From assembly GCA_046351455.1 (NCBI GenBank), contig JAXLYM010000002.1:310001-374000 (forward strand): a stretch of DNA of 64,000 nucleotides, given 5' to 3'. This document shows positions 40,333 to 49,277 of the stretch, in pieces; positions within the stretch are counted from its first letter, which is position 1, and each line of letters opens with the position of its first letter. A program made the position numbers and the translations under genes. The notes beneath the pieces were generated by a model. That model was not told the origin of the DNA. It saw nothing but the letters and a program-made list of their open reading frames with translations, and did not search any database. The stretch comes from JADJRH01 sp046351455 (GTDB lineage Bacteria > Myxococcota_A > Polyangia > Polyangiales > Polyangiaceae).

Positions 40333-41564
40333 AGGCGACGCTGCTCCGGTTCATGTCGGGGGTCGCGATCGCGGTGCGCGCGGTGATGCGCAACAAGCTG
40401 CGCGCGGCGCTCACGATCCTCGGGATCACGATCGGCGTCGCGGCGGTGGTGACGGTGACGGCGCTCGCGTCGGGGGCGCGCTCTTCGATCAACGATCAGA
40501 TCTCGGGGCTCGGCTCGAACGCGCTGATCATCTTCCCGCGGTCGGCGCGCGCGTCGGGCGTGCGGTCGCTGCAGAGCGGGTCGCGGCTCAGCGAATTCGA
40601 CGCGGAGGCGCTCGTGCGGGAGTCGACGAGCATCAAGGCCGCGACGCCGTTCCTGCGCGCGAGCGGCACCGTGATCTACGAGGGGCAGAACGCGAAGGCC
40701 TCGATCATCGGGGCGCGGCTCTCGTACTTCGAGATCCGCAACTGGAAGACGGCGCGCGGCGAGGTGTGGACGGCCGCGAGCGAGGCGCTCGGAGAGAAGG
40801 TGATCGTCATCGGCACCGAGACGGCGCGCGAGCTGTTCGGGTCGTCGGATCCGGTCGGGCGCATGGTGCGCATCGGGCAGCACCCGTACCGCGTGCTCGG
40901 CGTGCTCGAAGAGAAGGGGCCCTCGCCGTTCGGGCAGAGCCAGGACGAGATCGTCCTCATGCCGATCACGACGATCTCGTCGCACATCCTCGTCACGCGT
41001 CGCGGCGACACGCACGCGATCCTGATGAGCGCGACCAGCGAGGAGACGACGGAGCGCGCGAAGAAGCAGGCGGAGGCGATCCTGCGCGATCGGCACCGCA
41101 TCGGCGACAAGGACGAGGACGACTTCATGGTCCGCAGCCAGGCGGAGTTCCGTCAGATGCAGGACGCGATCTTCGGCGCGCTGTCGGCGCTGCTCATCGG
41201 CATCGCGACGATCTCGCTCGTCGTCGGCGGCATCGGCGTCATGAACATCATGCTCGTCAGCGTGACGGAGCGGACGCGCGAGATCGGGATCCGCATGGCC
41301 ATCGGCGCGCGCGAGATGGACATCCTCGTGCAGTTCTTGATGGAGGCGCTCGCGCTCGCGACGCTGGGCGGGATCGTGGGATCGACGCTCGGGTACTTGA
41401 TGATCTTGGGGTTCGGCGCGGCGCTCGGGTGGCCGATGAAGCTGGAGCCAACGTCGCTCGCGCTCGCGCTCGGCGTCAGCACGACGATCGGGCTCGTGTT
41501 CGGGTTCTTTCCGGCGCGGCGCGCGGCTCGAATGGATCCGGTGACGGCGCTCGGGCGCGAGTGA
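40329..41564 (+). CDS. MacB-like ABC permease, second of two
   Basis: A 411-residue paralogue of the previous gene: helix 1 is ALTILGITIGVAAVVTVTALAS, the core domain follows, and GGIGVMNIMLVSVTERTREIGIRMAIGAR and VFGFFPARRAARMDPVTALGRE match almost perfectly. In the periplasmic domain identity is lower, so the two are not recent duplicates and probably form a heterodimer. GTG 40329 overlaps the previous stop by 4 bases. It ends the exporter operon; a hairpin with no T-tract follows at 41660-41680. Confidence 0.93.
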   Translation: MKATLLRFMSGVAIAVRAVMRNKLRAALTILGITIGVAAVVTVTALASGARSSINDQISGLGSNALIIFPRSARASGVRSLQSGSRLSEFDAEALVRESTSIKAATPFLRASGTVIYEGQNAKASIIGARLSYFEIRNWKTARGEVWTAASEALGEKVIVIGTETARELFGSSDPVGRMVRIGQHPYRVLGVLEEKGPSPFGQSQDEIVLMPITTISSHILVTRRGDTHAILMSATSEETTERAKKQAEAILRDRHRIGDKDEDDFMVRSQAEFRQMQDAIFGALSALLIGIATISLVVGGIGVMNIMLVSVTERTREIGIRMAIGAREMDILVQFLMEALALATLGGIVGSTLGYLMILGFGAALGWPMKLEPTSLALALGVSTTIGLVFGFFPARRAARMDPVTALGRE

Positions 41565-41590
41565 GACGCGGGCCACCCGCGGCGCGCGCA

Positions 41591-41658
41591 GGCGCGGAGC
41601 GACGAGCACGACGCTTGGGGGGACAGGGCGCGCGGAGGCGCGGAGCGACGAGCACGAC
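41591..41658 (+). repeat. Short direct repeat after the exporter operon
   Basis: A 22-base sequence beginning GGCGCGGAGCGACGAGCACG (and AC) occurs perfectly at 41591-41612 and 41637-41658, 46 bases apart. It lies in the 139-base space between the convergent permease and S1-domain genes, just before the hairpin at 41660. Confidence 0.8.
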
Positions 41659-41659
41659 C

Positions 41660-41680
41660 GGAGGGGGGCATCCCCCCTCC
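41660..41680. terminator. Perfect 9-bp hairpin between convergent genes
   Basis: GGAGGGGGG (41660-41668) pairs with CCCCCCTCC (41672-41680) around a CAT loop. It stands 95 bases after the permease stop and 23 bases from the S1-domain gene stop, both facing it. Flanking T content is modest (TTGAATTGTAG), so it may serve both directions. Confidence 0.65.
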
Positions 41681-41703
41681 TGCCTTGAATTGTAGGGGAT
41701 TCG

Positions 41704-43665
41704 TTACTTGGCTTTGTCGGCGCCGGCTTTGCGGAGAAGGTCGCCGAAGGTGCCGAACTTGGCTTCCTTCGCGACGCCGGCGCGGTACTGCTGGTAGGCC
41801 TGCTTCTCGACGTCTTCCTTGACGGCGCGGATCGAGAGCTTCGCTTCGCCGCGGCGCGGGTCGACCTCGAGGACCTTCGCTTCGAGCTTGGTGCCCGGCG
41901 GGAACTCCTTGCGGAGATCCGTGCCGCGCGGCGTGCCGGTGTGGCCCGCGGGGATGAAGGCGCGCGCGTGACGACCGCTGACGCCGAGGATGCGCACCAC
42001 GAGGCCGCCTTCGACGGCCTGCGAGATCTCGCACTGGACGACCTTGTACTGCGCGACCTTCTGCTTCGGCTCGTTCTCGTCCGCGAGGGCCGGGTGCAGG
42101 CCGATGCGCTTGCCCGCGCTGTCGCAGCTCGCCACGACGACGTCCATCTCGTCGCCGACCTTCACCACCTCTTCCGGGTGATCGATCGGCTTCAAGGAGA
42201 GATCCGCCGTGTGGATCAGGCCGTCGAGGCCCGGCTCCAGCTCCATGAAGGCGCCGAAGGGCTGCAGGCGCGCGACCTTCGCCTTGTGGCGAGAGCCGAC
42301 CGCGTACTTCTCCTTCACCGCGTCCCACGGGTCCGCGACCGCGCCCTTGCGGCTCAGCCACAGCTTGCCCTTGTCGTCGACGCGGAGGACCTTCACGTCG
42401 ATCTCGGAGCCCTGCTTGAACAGGTCTTGCAGCTTCGCTCCGCGATCGTGGCTCGCCTCCGTGAGGTGGACCAGGCCCTCGACGTTGTCCGCGTCGGGCA
42501 GCGCGACGAACACGCCCCACGCCACCACCTTGCGCACGATGCCCTTGTGGATCGTGCCGGGGGCGAGCTTGCTGAGCGACTCCGCGCGGTGCTTCTTCGT
42601 CTCCTCCTCGAGGAACTTCTTCCGCGAGACGACGATGTCGCGGCCCTTCTTCGCGTAGGTGGTGACCACCCACTCGAAGCGCTGACCGACGTACGGCGTG
42701 AGATCCGCGCCGTGCTTGAGGTCCACGTGGGACGCGGGCGCGAACGCGCGGAGGCCGCCGAGATCGACCTCGAGGCCGCCCTTCACGGCGCCGGTGACGA
42801 AGCCCTCGACGTGCTCGCCGCTCTTCTGCGCTCCTTCGAGGCGCTCGCGGAGCTTGTCGAGCTCGGGCATCGTCTGCGAGAGCATCAGCATGCCGCCGCG
42901 CACGCCCGAGGACGCGACGGTCGCGATGAACTGATCGCCCTCTTCCACCGGAGCGTCCGTGTGCTGCAGCTCACGGCGATCGAAGAGGCCCACCGCCTTG
43001 CCGGCGATGTCGACCCAGACGGCGTGCTCGGTGACCTTGCACACGCGGCCGAAGACCTCTTCCCCGACGCCGAACGCGGGGCGCTCGCGCGGGGGGCCCT
43101 TGTCGCCGCGAGGCTTCTTGGACTTGCCTTCGCCGCCCTCGCCTTCCGCGTGGGCCTCGTGCTCGCCCTCTTCGCCTTCGTGCTCGCCCTCTTCGCCTTC
43201 GTGGCCTTCGCCTTCGGCGTGCTCGCCTCCAGCGTTCTCGGCTCCAGCGTTCTCGGCTCCGGCGGCGGCTCCTTCGCCTTCGGGCTTGTGGCCCTTCTTG
43301 CGGCGGCGGCGACGCTTCTTGCCCGTGCCCGGCTCTCCGCCGTGCGCAGGGGCCGCGGCGTTCGCGCCGGGGCGGTTGCCGATGTCGTCGGGCAGATCAT
43401 CGGCGCGCTTGCGGTTGCCGATGTTGTCGCTCTCGGGCTCGTCGTCGTGGGCGGCCGCTTCCGGGGCCGACTCCGACGGTTCGCTCTTGGCGGGGGCTGC
43501 GACCTCCGCTGCGTCAGCAGCGTTGCCGTTCGCCTCTTCCGACGAGGGGTTCTTGCTCTCGGCCGGCGCCGCTTCGGTGGAAGGTGCGCTGGTCGTCGAT
43601 TGGGCAGGCTCTTGCGAATGCAGGTCCGCGCCCTGTTCGGGTGATGTCACGTTTTCTTGGCTCAT
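41704..43665 (-). CDS. S1-domain RNA-binding protein (ribosomal protein S1-like)
   Basis: A 653-residue protein with a long, disordered N-terminus (about 1-195): acidic Ala/Glu/Ser sequence, a basic patch KKRRRRRKKGHK near residue 120, and acidic EGEEGEHE repeats. It then has about five OB-fold S1 domains. The clearest are GTIHKGIVRKVVAWGVFVAL ... VEGLVHLTEAS and SRHKAKVARLQPFGAFMELEPGLDGLIHTADLS; the first two and last are more divergent. Normal RpsA has six domains and no such extension. This may be a myxobacterial S1 protein or a paralogue that binds RNA in regulation. ATG 43665 gives MSQENVTSPEQ. It converges with the exporter operon and is followed upstream by the Mrp gene on the same strand. 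Confidence 0.85.
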   Translation of the reverse strand: MSQENVTSPEQGADLHSQEPAQSTTSAPSTEAAPAESKNPSSEEANGNAADAAEVAAPAKSEPSESAPEAAAHDDEPESDNIGNRKRADDLPDDIGNRPGANAAAPAHGGEPGTGKKRRRRRKKGHKPEGEGAAAGAENAGAENAGGEHAEGEGHEGEEGEHEGEEGEHEAHAEGEGGEGKSKKPRGDKGPPRERPAFGVGEEVFGRVCKVTEHAVWVDIAGKAVGLFDRRELQHTDAPVEEGDQFIATVASSGVRGGMLMLSQTMPELDKLRERLEGAQKSGEHVEGFVTGAVKGGLEVDLGGLRAFAPASHVDLKHGADLTPYVGQRFEWVVTTYAKKGRDIVVSRKKFLEEETKKHRAESLSKLAPGTIHKGIVRKVVAWGVFVALPDADNVEGLVHLTEASHDRGAKLQDLFKQGSEIDVKVLRVDDKGKLWLSRKGAVADPWDAVKEKYAVGSRHKAKVARLQPFGAFMELEPGLDGLIHTADLSLKPIDHPEEVVKVGDEMDVVVASCDSAGKRIGLHPALADENEPKQKVAQYKVVQCEISQAVEGGLVVRILGVSGRHARAFIPAGHTGTPRGTDLRKEFPPGTKLEAKVLEVDPRRGEAKLSIRAVKEDVEKQAYQQYRAGVAKEAKFGTFGDLLRKAGADKAK

Positions 43666-43807
43666 CCGCGCCTCGCATGCGGGCCGTTACGCCACGTCAG
43701 CGGTGGCGCGCATCCTAGCCGACCCGCGTCGCGCAAAACCAGTGCCTTTCGCGTGCGATCTGGCGAATCCTGAAACCGGGCCGTCAACGCGCGTTCAAGC
43801 AGGGTTT

Positions 43808-44917
43808 TCAGCGCATGATCGGGAGGTGTCGGTTCACGCCGCCGCTGCGATCGATGCGGAGCGTGCCCTCCCGGCCGAGGTTGTGGACGCTGATCTTGCC
43901 CGCGAGGGCCGCGGCCACCTCCATGAAGGCGCGACCCACCGCGCTTTCGGGGGCGGCCTGCGTCACGGGGGTGCCGGCGTCGCCCCACTCGCGGACGCCC
44001 GGCTCCAGCGGGATCTGGCCGAGGAGCGGGGCCTCCGCCATCGCCGCGACCTTCTCGCCGCCGCCGCTGCCGAAGATCTCGTGGCGCTTGTCGCAGCCGT
44101 CGCAGATGAAATAGCTCTCGTTCTCGATCACACCGAGGATCGGGATGCCGACCTTCTGCGCCATGCTGACGGACTTGTAGACGTCCTGCAGCGCGACCTC
44201 CTGCGGCGTCGTGATGATCACCGCGCCGGTCGTGCGGACCTTCTGCGAGATCGTGAGCGCGATGTCGCCGGTGCCGGGCGGGAGATCGAGGACGAGGTAG
44301 TCGAGCGGGCCCCAGTCCACGTCCTTCAAGAACTGCATCAGCGCGCCCTGGATCATGGGGCCGCGCCACACGACGGCGCTCTTCGGATCTTCGAGCAGGA
44401 AGCCGATGCTCATGAGCTTGATGCCGAAGCGCTCCAGCGGGAGGAACTTCTGGCCGTCGGCGGACGTGGGGCGGCCCATCACGCCGAACATCGTCGGGAC
44501 GCTGGGGCCGTACATGTCCGCGTCGAGGAGGCCGACCTTCGCGCCTTGACGCTGCAGCGCGACCGCGAGGTTCGCCGCGCAGGTGCTCTTGCCGACGCCG
44601 CCCTTGCCGCTCATCACGAGGACGATGTTCTTCACGGAGGGGCACGGGTCGTCCGAGAGGATGTTGCGCGACGTCATGAGGACGCCCCAGCGGATCGTCA
44701 CCTCCGTCGCGCCCGCGCTCTTCAGCGCCGCGCGCACGTCGGACTCGATCTTCGATTTGTAGGGGCAGGCCGGCGTCGTGAGATCGATCGTGAGCGTGAC
44801 GGCGGCGCCGTCGACGGCGATCTCGCGCACCATGCCGGCCTCGCTGAGCGAGCGACCGAGCTCGGGCTCTTGGACGGAGGAGGCGGCGCGCTGGACGATT
44901 TCGAGGGAGAGGGCCAT
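43808..44917 (-). CDS. mrp: Mrp/NBP35-family iron-sulfur carrier ATPase
   Basis: A 369-residue cytoplasmic P-loop protein that carries or transfers Fe-S clusters. An N-terminal MIP18-like domain (LTIDLTTPACPYKSKIESDV) precedes the ATPase. Its deviant Walker A is MSGKGGVGKSTCAANLA; the switch regions are LLDADMYGPSVP and DYLVLDLPPGTGD. The cluster-binding CxxC pair is ICDGCDKRHEIFG. ATG 44917 was chosen because GGGAG lies upstream with 9-base spacing; the longer frame starts at TTG 44926 with three more residues. The gene stands between the S1-domain gene and a Cys-rich lipoprotein on the minus strand. No suf or isc genes are in the window. Confidence 0.96.
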   Translation of the reverse strand: MALSLEIVQRAASSVQEPELGRSLSEAGMVREIAVDGAAVTLTIDLTTPACPYKSKIESDVRAALKSAGATEVTIRWGVLMTSRNILSDDPCPSVKNIVLVMSGKGGVGKSTCAANLAVALQRQGAKVGLLDADMYGPSVPTMFGVMGRPTSADGQKFLPLERFGIKLMSIGFLLEDPKSAVVWRGPMIQGALMQFLKDVDWGPLDYLVLDLPPGTGDIALTISQKVRTTGAVIITTPQEVALQDVYKSVSMAQKVGIPILGVIENESYFICDGCDKRHEIFGSGGGEKVAAMAEAPLLGQIPLEPGVREWGDAGTPVTQAAPESAVGRAFMEVAAALAGKISVHNLGREGTLRIDRSGGVNRHLPIMR

Positions 44918-44973
44918 GGGGTGCAACTCCCTAGGCCCGGGAGGTCAGTTCGTCAATCGGGCGAGGGGCTCGC

Positions 44974-46164
44974 TCAGTTGCCGGAGACGGTCGCGGTCGC
45001 GGAGACCTGGATGCTGAAGCTCACCGACGCCTTGATGTTGGCGGCGGCCACGAGCGCCGCGCCCGCGGCCACGGTCGCGCAGGCGGCGGCGTCCGCGGCG
45101 AGGTCCGCCTTGTTCGCGATCGCGTTGCCCGACGTCACGAGCGCGTCGGCCGCGTCGACGAGGCCCTGACCGCGCTCGATCGAGTTGACCACGAGCACCG
45201 GGAGCGTCTCTTCGATCGCGGCGGCGATCGCCGTGAGGTCCGCGCCGCTCGGGCTGCTGAGGCCGTACGTGATGGTCGGCGGGCTGCACTCGGCCTTGGC
45301 CGTCGCGCTCGCCTCGCAGTTGGCGCGGCACTGCGCGTCGATGTCGCACTCGGGCGGGGTGAGCTTGCCCTCGCAGTGAGGCGCCGTGAACTCGACCGAG
45401 CACTCGCCGTGGCACGTGCCCTGACAGCTCGCCATCGGGTCCGTCACCTCGCACGCGCCGCTGCACTTGCCGGTGCACGCGGCCGAGCACGAGCCGTCGC
45501 ACTGGCCCGCGCACTGCGTGCCGGCCGCGCCCGTGTCGTTGCTGTCGCATCGGCCGACGCACGTGCCCGAGCAGGTGCCGGTGCAGCGCGCGTCGCACGC
45601 GCCCGCGCAGTCGATCGATCCGGCCGTCGCGGAGCACGAGCCGGTGCACTCTCCGCTGCACGAGCCGGCGAGCTTGCCGGGCTCGCACTTCGCTTCGAGC
45701 TGGGCCGGCGTGCACTTGCCGGAGACGTCGCACGACGCGTTGCAGTCGGCCGTGACCTTGAGGTCCACCTGGCACACGCCGGGCGTCGCGTAGAACTCGA
45801 TCGTCGCGCCCGCGAGCGCCTTCTTCAGCGAGGCGTCGGCCTCCGCGCAGGCGGCGTTGACGTAGTCGGCGCCCTCGGTGCCGGCCCACTTCGTCTGGTC
45901 GCCGCCGGCGGCGGTCGCGATCTTCACGCACGCGTCGCCGACGTCCTTCGCCATCTGATCGCCGAGGATCTGGAAGTTGCCGGCGGCCTGCATGAAGGTC
46001 TTCACGTCGGCGTCGATGTCGAGGTTCGCGCCGAAGCTCGCGTTGGCGTTGAAATCGGGACAGGCAGCGTCCGCGATGACACCGCACCCGGAGACGGAGG
46101 GGATCGCCCCCATCGCGGCGAGGAACGGGACGGCGGCGAGGCGAAGCAACATCTTCCTCTTCAT
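44974..46164 (-). CDS. Cys-rich predicted lipoprotein with CxGxC repeats
   Basis: A 396-residue exported protein. ATG 46164 is supported by AAGGAG at 9-base spacing; it gives MKRKMLLRLAAVPFLAAMG and lipobox SVSGC. Residues ~25-140 are a mixed domain. Residues ~145-275 hold over 30 Cys in tight CxGxCxG units (CSGECTGSCSATAGS, CTGTCSGTCVGRC, CAGQCDGSCSAACTGKCSG), resembling a disulfide ladder or a metal-binding stalk. The C-terminal ~100 residues are Ala/Thr/Ser-rich and helical or coiled. No enzymatic motif is seen. Similar repeat proteins occur in other Polyangia. The gene is read after Mrp in the same direction, 56 bases away, so they could be co-transcribed, though there is no obvious shared function. 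Confidence 0.82.
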   Translation of the reverse strand: MKRKMLLRLAAVPFLAAMGAIPSVSGCGVIADAACPDFNANASFGANLDIDADVKTFMQAAGNFQILGDQMAKDVGDACVKIATAAGGDQTKWAGTEGADYVNAACAEADASLKKALAGATIEFYATPGVCQVDLKVTADCNASCDVSGKCTPAQLEAKCEPGKLAGSCSGECTGSCSATAGSIDCAGACDARCTGTCSGTCVGRCDSNDTGAAGTQCAGQCDGSCSAACTGKCSGACEVTDPMASCQGTCHGECSVEFTAPHCEGKLTPPECDIDAQCRANCEASATAKAECSPPTITYGLSSPSGADLTAIAAAIEETLPVLVVNSIERGQGLVDAADALVTSGNAIANKADLAADAAACATVAAGAALVAAANIKASVSFSIQVSATATVSGN

Positions 46165-46173
46165 TTGAAGCAT

Positions 46174-46179
46174 CTCCTT
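46174..46179 (-). promoter_or_regulatory. Shine-Dalgarno site of the CxGxC lipoprotein gene
   Basis: AAGGAG on the minus strand is 9 bases upstream of ATG 46164 and touches the alternative ATG 46173, so the downstream ATG is the better start. Confidence 0.7.
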
Positions 46180-46332
46180 GGGGATGAACGGGTGCATGCA
46201 CTCAAGCACATCGAGGCCGAGGGCGCTGCGTGCGCGGCACGTCGTAAATGAGCTTCGACGGCCGCGAAACGGATCACGCGGCGCGGCCGGACAACGTCCG
46301 ATCGACGTCGTCCGGAGCGACCGCGCGGTGGC

Positions 46333-47751
46333 TCACCAGCAGCTCGTCTTGTTGTCGCTGAGGCTGATGGGGAGGTAGCAGCGGTGGTAGTTCGAGTCGC
46401 CCGGCGCGAGGCCGAAGTTCTCGTCGAGGCACGTGCCGCTCTTGCCGCTCGGCGACTTGGGGCAGTCGGCGTTCGTCGTGCAGGTGTCGGGGAAGGCCTC
46501 GTCGAAGCACGCGCGCATGCCGCCGGAGAGATCCGCGCAGCCGAAGGTGGAGCCGTTCGAGCCGCAGTCCTCGTCGTTCATGCACGGGGTGCAGAAGCCG
46601 GGCGGGTTTCCCTTCCACGCGCCGTACCGGGGCACGCACGCCTTCAGGGTCGGATCGCACGCGGAGTCCTTCGCGCAGTCGGCGTCGTTGCCGCACTTCG
46701 GAGCGCAGCGGTTCTCTCCGCCGAACGCGACGCACGCGAGCGAATCGAAGTACGAGCAGTCGACGTCGGTCGCGCACGGCGCGCCGGGGCCGCGGCGGAG
46801 GCACTGCTTGCGGAGCATGCACAGCGAGCCCTCGAAGCGCGTGGTGCCGGCCTCGGGCACGGAGATGCACGGATCGCCCGTGGAGCCGCAGAAGCCGTTG
46901 TCGCCCTTCTTCGGGCTGGAGCCGCAGACCTCGTGCGGATCGCGGACGATGCCGCAGTAATAGCCGGAGGCGCAGTCGGCGTCCGCGTTGCAGTCGAAGG
47001 TCGTGCAGTAGGCGTCCGCGTCGCCCTCACCCTTGGTGTTGCAGCTCAGCCACTCGTGGCAGTTCTGCGCGCAGTCCACGCGGCACGCGGAGCCGTCGGG
47101 GCATTTGCCGACAGTGCAGTTGTCCACGCCCTTGCAGGCGTCGGCGTCGGCGACGCACGCCGCGGGATCGCCCGCGCACTGGAACGAGAAGCAGATCCCG
47201 TTGTCGGGGCACGCGAGCCAGGCCGCGCACTCCCCGCCGACGGGGCACGGCACGCCGAGGCCCGCCGGCTTGCCGCTCGACTGACACACGGTCACGTCGG
47301 CGCCCGTCTCGTCGTCCTTCGCGGGGAGACACGACTGCGAACCGTCGGCGAAGCAGTCACGGTGCGAGTCGCACTTGAGGACGCAGCGGTTGCCCACGCA
47401 GACGTTGTCCGCGAGGCACTTCGACGCATCGCACTTGCCCTCGCATACACCGTTGACGATCACGCCGCCCTTGCAGTCGCCGGTGCCGGTGGTGGTGCCG
47501 CCGCCTCCTCCGCCGCTCCCGCCGCTTCCGCTGCCGCCGCACGCGCCCGCGAGCATCGCCGCGCCCACGACGACGATCGCCGCGAGCGCGCGGGAGACGA
47601 AGCGCGACGCCGTCGAGAGCCGACCCGAGGCGGCGTGTCGAGCTGCGCGGTCGTCGGTACGAAGGGCCGTGGCGTCACCAACAAGGCGAAGAGAGGGCGG
47701 ATGATCCATATCGATGGGACCTACCAAAGTTCCCTTTCGGCTGAAAACCAT
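46333..47751 (-). CDS. Cys-rich predicted surface lipoprotein (EGF/Dickkopf-like Cys spacing)
   Basis: A 472-residue protein. A basic, non-hydrophobic N-terminus of ~45 residues precedes a hydrophobic segment (VSRALAAIVVVGAAMLAGAC) that probably acts as a type II signal peptide, so the start could be lower. A poly-Gly linker follows. The mature region has about 50 Cys in short spaced modules such as CDASKCLADNVCVGNRCVLKC, CVADADACKGVDNC and CGNDADCAKDSACD, the plan of small disulfide modules found in myxobacterial surface proteins. No enzyme motif is visible. ATG 47751 has AAGGAG only 3 bases away; ATG 47709 (MDHPPSLRLVGD) is an alternative. Function unknown; adhesion or predation-related surface roles are guesses. 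Confidence 0.78.
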   Translation of the reverse strand: MVFSRKGTLVGPIDMDHPPSLRLVGDATALRTDDRAARHAASGRLSTASRFVSRALAAIVVVGAAMLAGACGGSGSGGSGGGGGGTTTGTGDCKGGVIVNGVCEGKCDASKCLADNVCVGNRCVLKCDSHRDCFADGSQSCLPAKDDETGADVTVCQSSGKPAGLGVPCPVGGECAAWLACPDNGICFSFQCAGDPAACVADADACKGVDNCTVGKCPDGSACRVDCAQNCHEWLSCNTKGEGDADAYCTTFDCNADADCASGYYCGIVRDPHEVCGSSPKKGDNGFCGSTGDPCISVPEAGTTRFEGSLCMLRKQCLRRGPGAPCATDVDCSYFDSLACVAFGGENRCAPKCGNDADCAKDSACDPTLKACVPRYGAWKGNPPGFCTPCMNDEDCGSNGSTFGCADLSGGMRACFDEAFPDTCTTNADCPKSPSGKSGTCLDENFGLAPGDSNYHRCYLPISLSDNKTSCW

Positions 47752-47837
47752 TTGCTCCTTGACGCGCTCTCACCCCTCCCGAACAATTCGAGGTCAATCG
47801 ATCGCGGTCTGGCCTGGTCGCGGCACGAGGAGAGAAC

Positions 47838-48554
47838 ATGCGCCACTTCGTCTTCGCCATCACTGGCATCATCGTCGGGACACTGGCCCTCACCGGCTGC
47901 ACCGGAACGTCCGATACCGAAGACGGCAGCGGCTCCGTCGCGCCTGCTTTCCCCGAGGGGACGGGCCAGCAGCCGGCCGGCGCGAAGGCCTATCCGGAAG
48001 GCCCCTACGGCGTCAGCAAGGGCTCGATCATCGCGAACTACAAGTTCGTCGGCTATGCGAACTCGCTCCTCGCGAACCAGCTCCTGCAGCCGATCGAGCT
48101 GGCCGATTTCTACAACCCCACGAAGGACGGCAAGTACGACGCCGGCTCCGTCATGGGAGAGGGCAACCTGAAGCCGAAGGCGCTCGAGATCGACGTGGCC
48201 TCCGTGTGGTGCGGCCCCTGCAACTACGAGGCGCAGAGCATCCTGCCGGGCCTCTACAACAAGTACAAGCCGCAGGGCGGTGAGATCCTCCTGCAGCTCG
48301 CCGACGGCCCGACGCCCGGCAAGGCGGCCACGACGAAGTCGCTCTTCAACTGGACGACGAAGTACAAGGTCGACTACCCGGCGACGATCGATCCGACCTA
48401 CAAGCTGAGCGCCCTCTTCGATCAGGACGCCTTCCCCGCGAACATGATCATCGACACGTCGACGATGCGCATCGTCGAGGTCATCGCGGGCGCGCCCGAG
48501 CCGGGATCCAGCTTCTGGAAGACCTACGAGAAGGTGCTCGCCGGCACGCTCTGA
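47838..48554 (+). CDS. Thioredoxin-fold predicted lipoprotein, WCGPC type
   Basis: A 238-residue exported protein with signal peptide and lipobox LTGC (Cys 21). The thioredoxin core is in residues ~110-235: ALEIDVASVWCGPCNYEAQSILPGLYNKY gives active-site C125 and C128 in WCGPC, and the cis-Pro loop appears in DAFPANMIIDTSTM. The preceding ~85 residues (AYPEGPYGVSKGSIIANYKF) form an N-terminal extension. It would act as a thiol-disulfide reductase or oxidase in the periplasm, kept at the membrane by lipid. It is followed after 78 bases by a second redoxin and then the barrel protein, all in the same direction, suggesting one operon. Confidence 0.92.
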   Translation: MRHFVFAITGIIVGTLALTGCTGTSDTEDGSGSVAPAFPEGTGQQPAGAKAYPEGPYGVSKGSIIANYKFVGYANSLLANQLLQPIELADFYNPTKDGKYDAGSVMGEGNLKPKALEIDVASVWCGPCNYEAQSILPGLYNKYKPQGGEILLQLADGPTPGKAATTKSLFNWTTKYKVDYPATIDPTYKLSALFDQDAFPANMIIDTSTMRIVEVIAGAPEPGSSFWKTYEKVLAGTL

Positions 48555-48632
48555 TACGGTGAGTCGCTTCGGCGCCCTCACTCACGCTCTCCAGACTGCC
48601 TCTCTCCACCCCCAAACCTCACGAGCTAGCAC

Positions 48633-49226
48633 ATGACAACTCCTCTCTTCCGAGCGGGCGGCGGCGCCCTGCGCGTCCTCTTCGGCGCGGCCCTCTCCGG
48701 CGCGCTCGCGCTCACGATCGCGGGCTGCTCCGGCGCGACGGGCGAAGGCACGGCCGAGGTGAAGACGCCGGATCAAGCCGGCTCCGGTGAGAGCGGCGGC
48801 GGCTCCGCGCCGGATTTCACGCTGCCTGCGCTCGACGGGTCGACGGTCCACCTCTCCGACTTCAAAGGCAAGGTGGTGCTCATCGACTTCTGGTCGACGA
48901 CCTGCGATCCGTGCCTCGCGGAGATGCCGCACCTCGTCGATCTGTACAAAGCCAACAAGGACAAAGGCCTCGTCGTCCTCGCGGTGTCGCTGGATGGGCC
49001 GGAGTCGCGCGCGCAGGTCTCCACCATCGTGCACGACAAGGAGATGATCTTCCCGGTCCTGCTCGACGAGGAGACGACGGTCGTCGCCCAATACAACCCG
49101 AAGCGCGAGATGCCGTTCTCCGTGGTCGTCGGAAAGGACGGCTCCGTCGCGTGGAAGCGCGCCGGATACCAGCCCGGCTCGGAGGCGCAGATCACCTCCG
49201 CGGTCGAGAAGGCCCTCGCCAAGTAA
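48633..49226 (+). CDS. TlpA/ResA-like thiol-disulfide oxidoreductase, predicted lipoprotein
   Basis: A 197-residue lipoprotein (lipobox TIAGC, Cys 32) with a Gly/Ser linker and a redoxin domain: APDFTLPALDGSTVHLSDFKGK, then FWSTTCDPCLAEMP with the redox pair C91/C94 in CDPC, and a FSVVVGKDG strand ahead of the cis-Pro turn (MPFSVVV). The CDPC dipeptide differs from the CGPC of the neighbour, so its redox potential is probably different. ATG 48633 is used. Its place between the WCGPC redoxin and the barrel-like gene suggests a relay of electrons within the periplasm; which protein is the target is unknown. Confidence 0.93.
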   Translation: MTTPLFRAGGGALRVLFGAALSGALALTIAGCSGATGEGTAEVKTPDQAGSGESGGGSAPDFTLPALDGSTVHLSDFKGKVVLIDFWSTTCDPCLAEMPHLVDLYKANKDKGLVVLAVSLDGPESRAQVSTIVHDKEMIFPVLLDEETTVVAQYNPKREMPFSVVVGKDGSVAWKRAGYQPGSEAQITSAVEKALAK

Positions 49227-49277
49227 AGGCCTCTGCGACCGAACCGTCCGGCGGGCAGCCGTGTTAAGAGGGCGGCC

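Noticed and set aside
41681..41703. TTGAATTGTAGGGGATTCG as a third family B copy
   Set aside because: It shares a few short words with the family B flank, but their order relative to the hairpin does not match either orientation.
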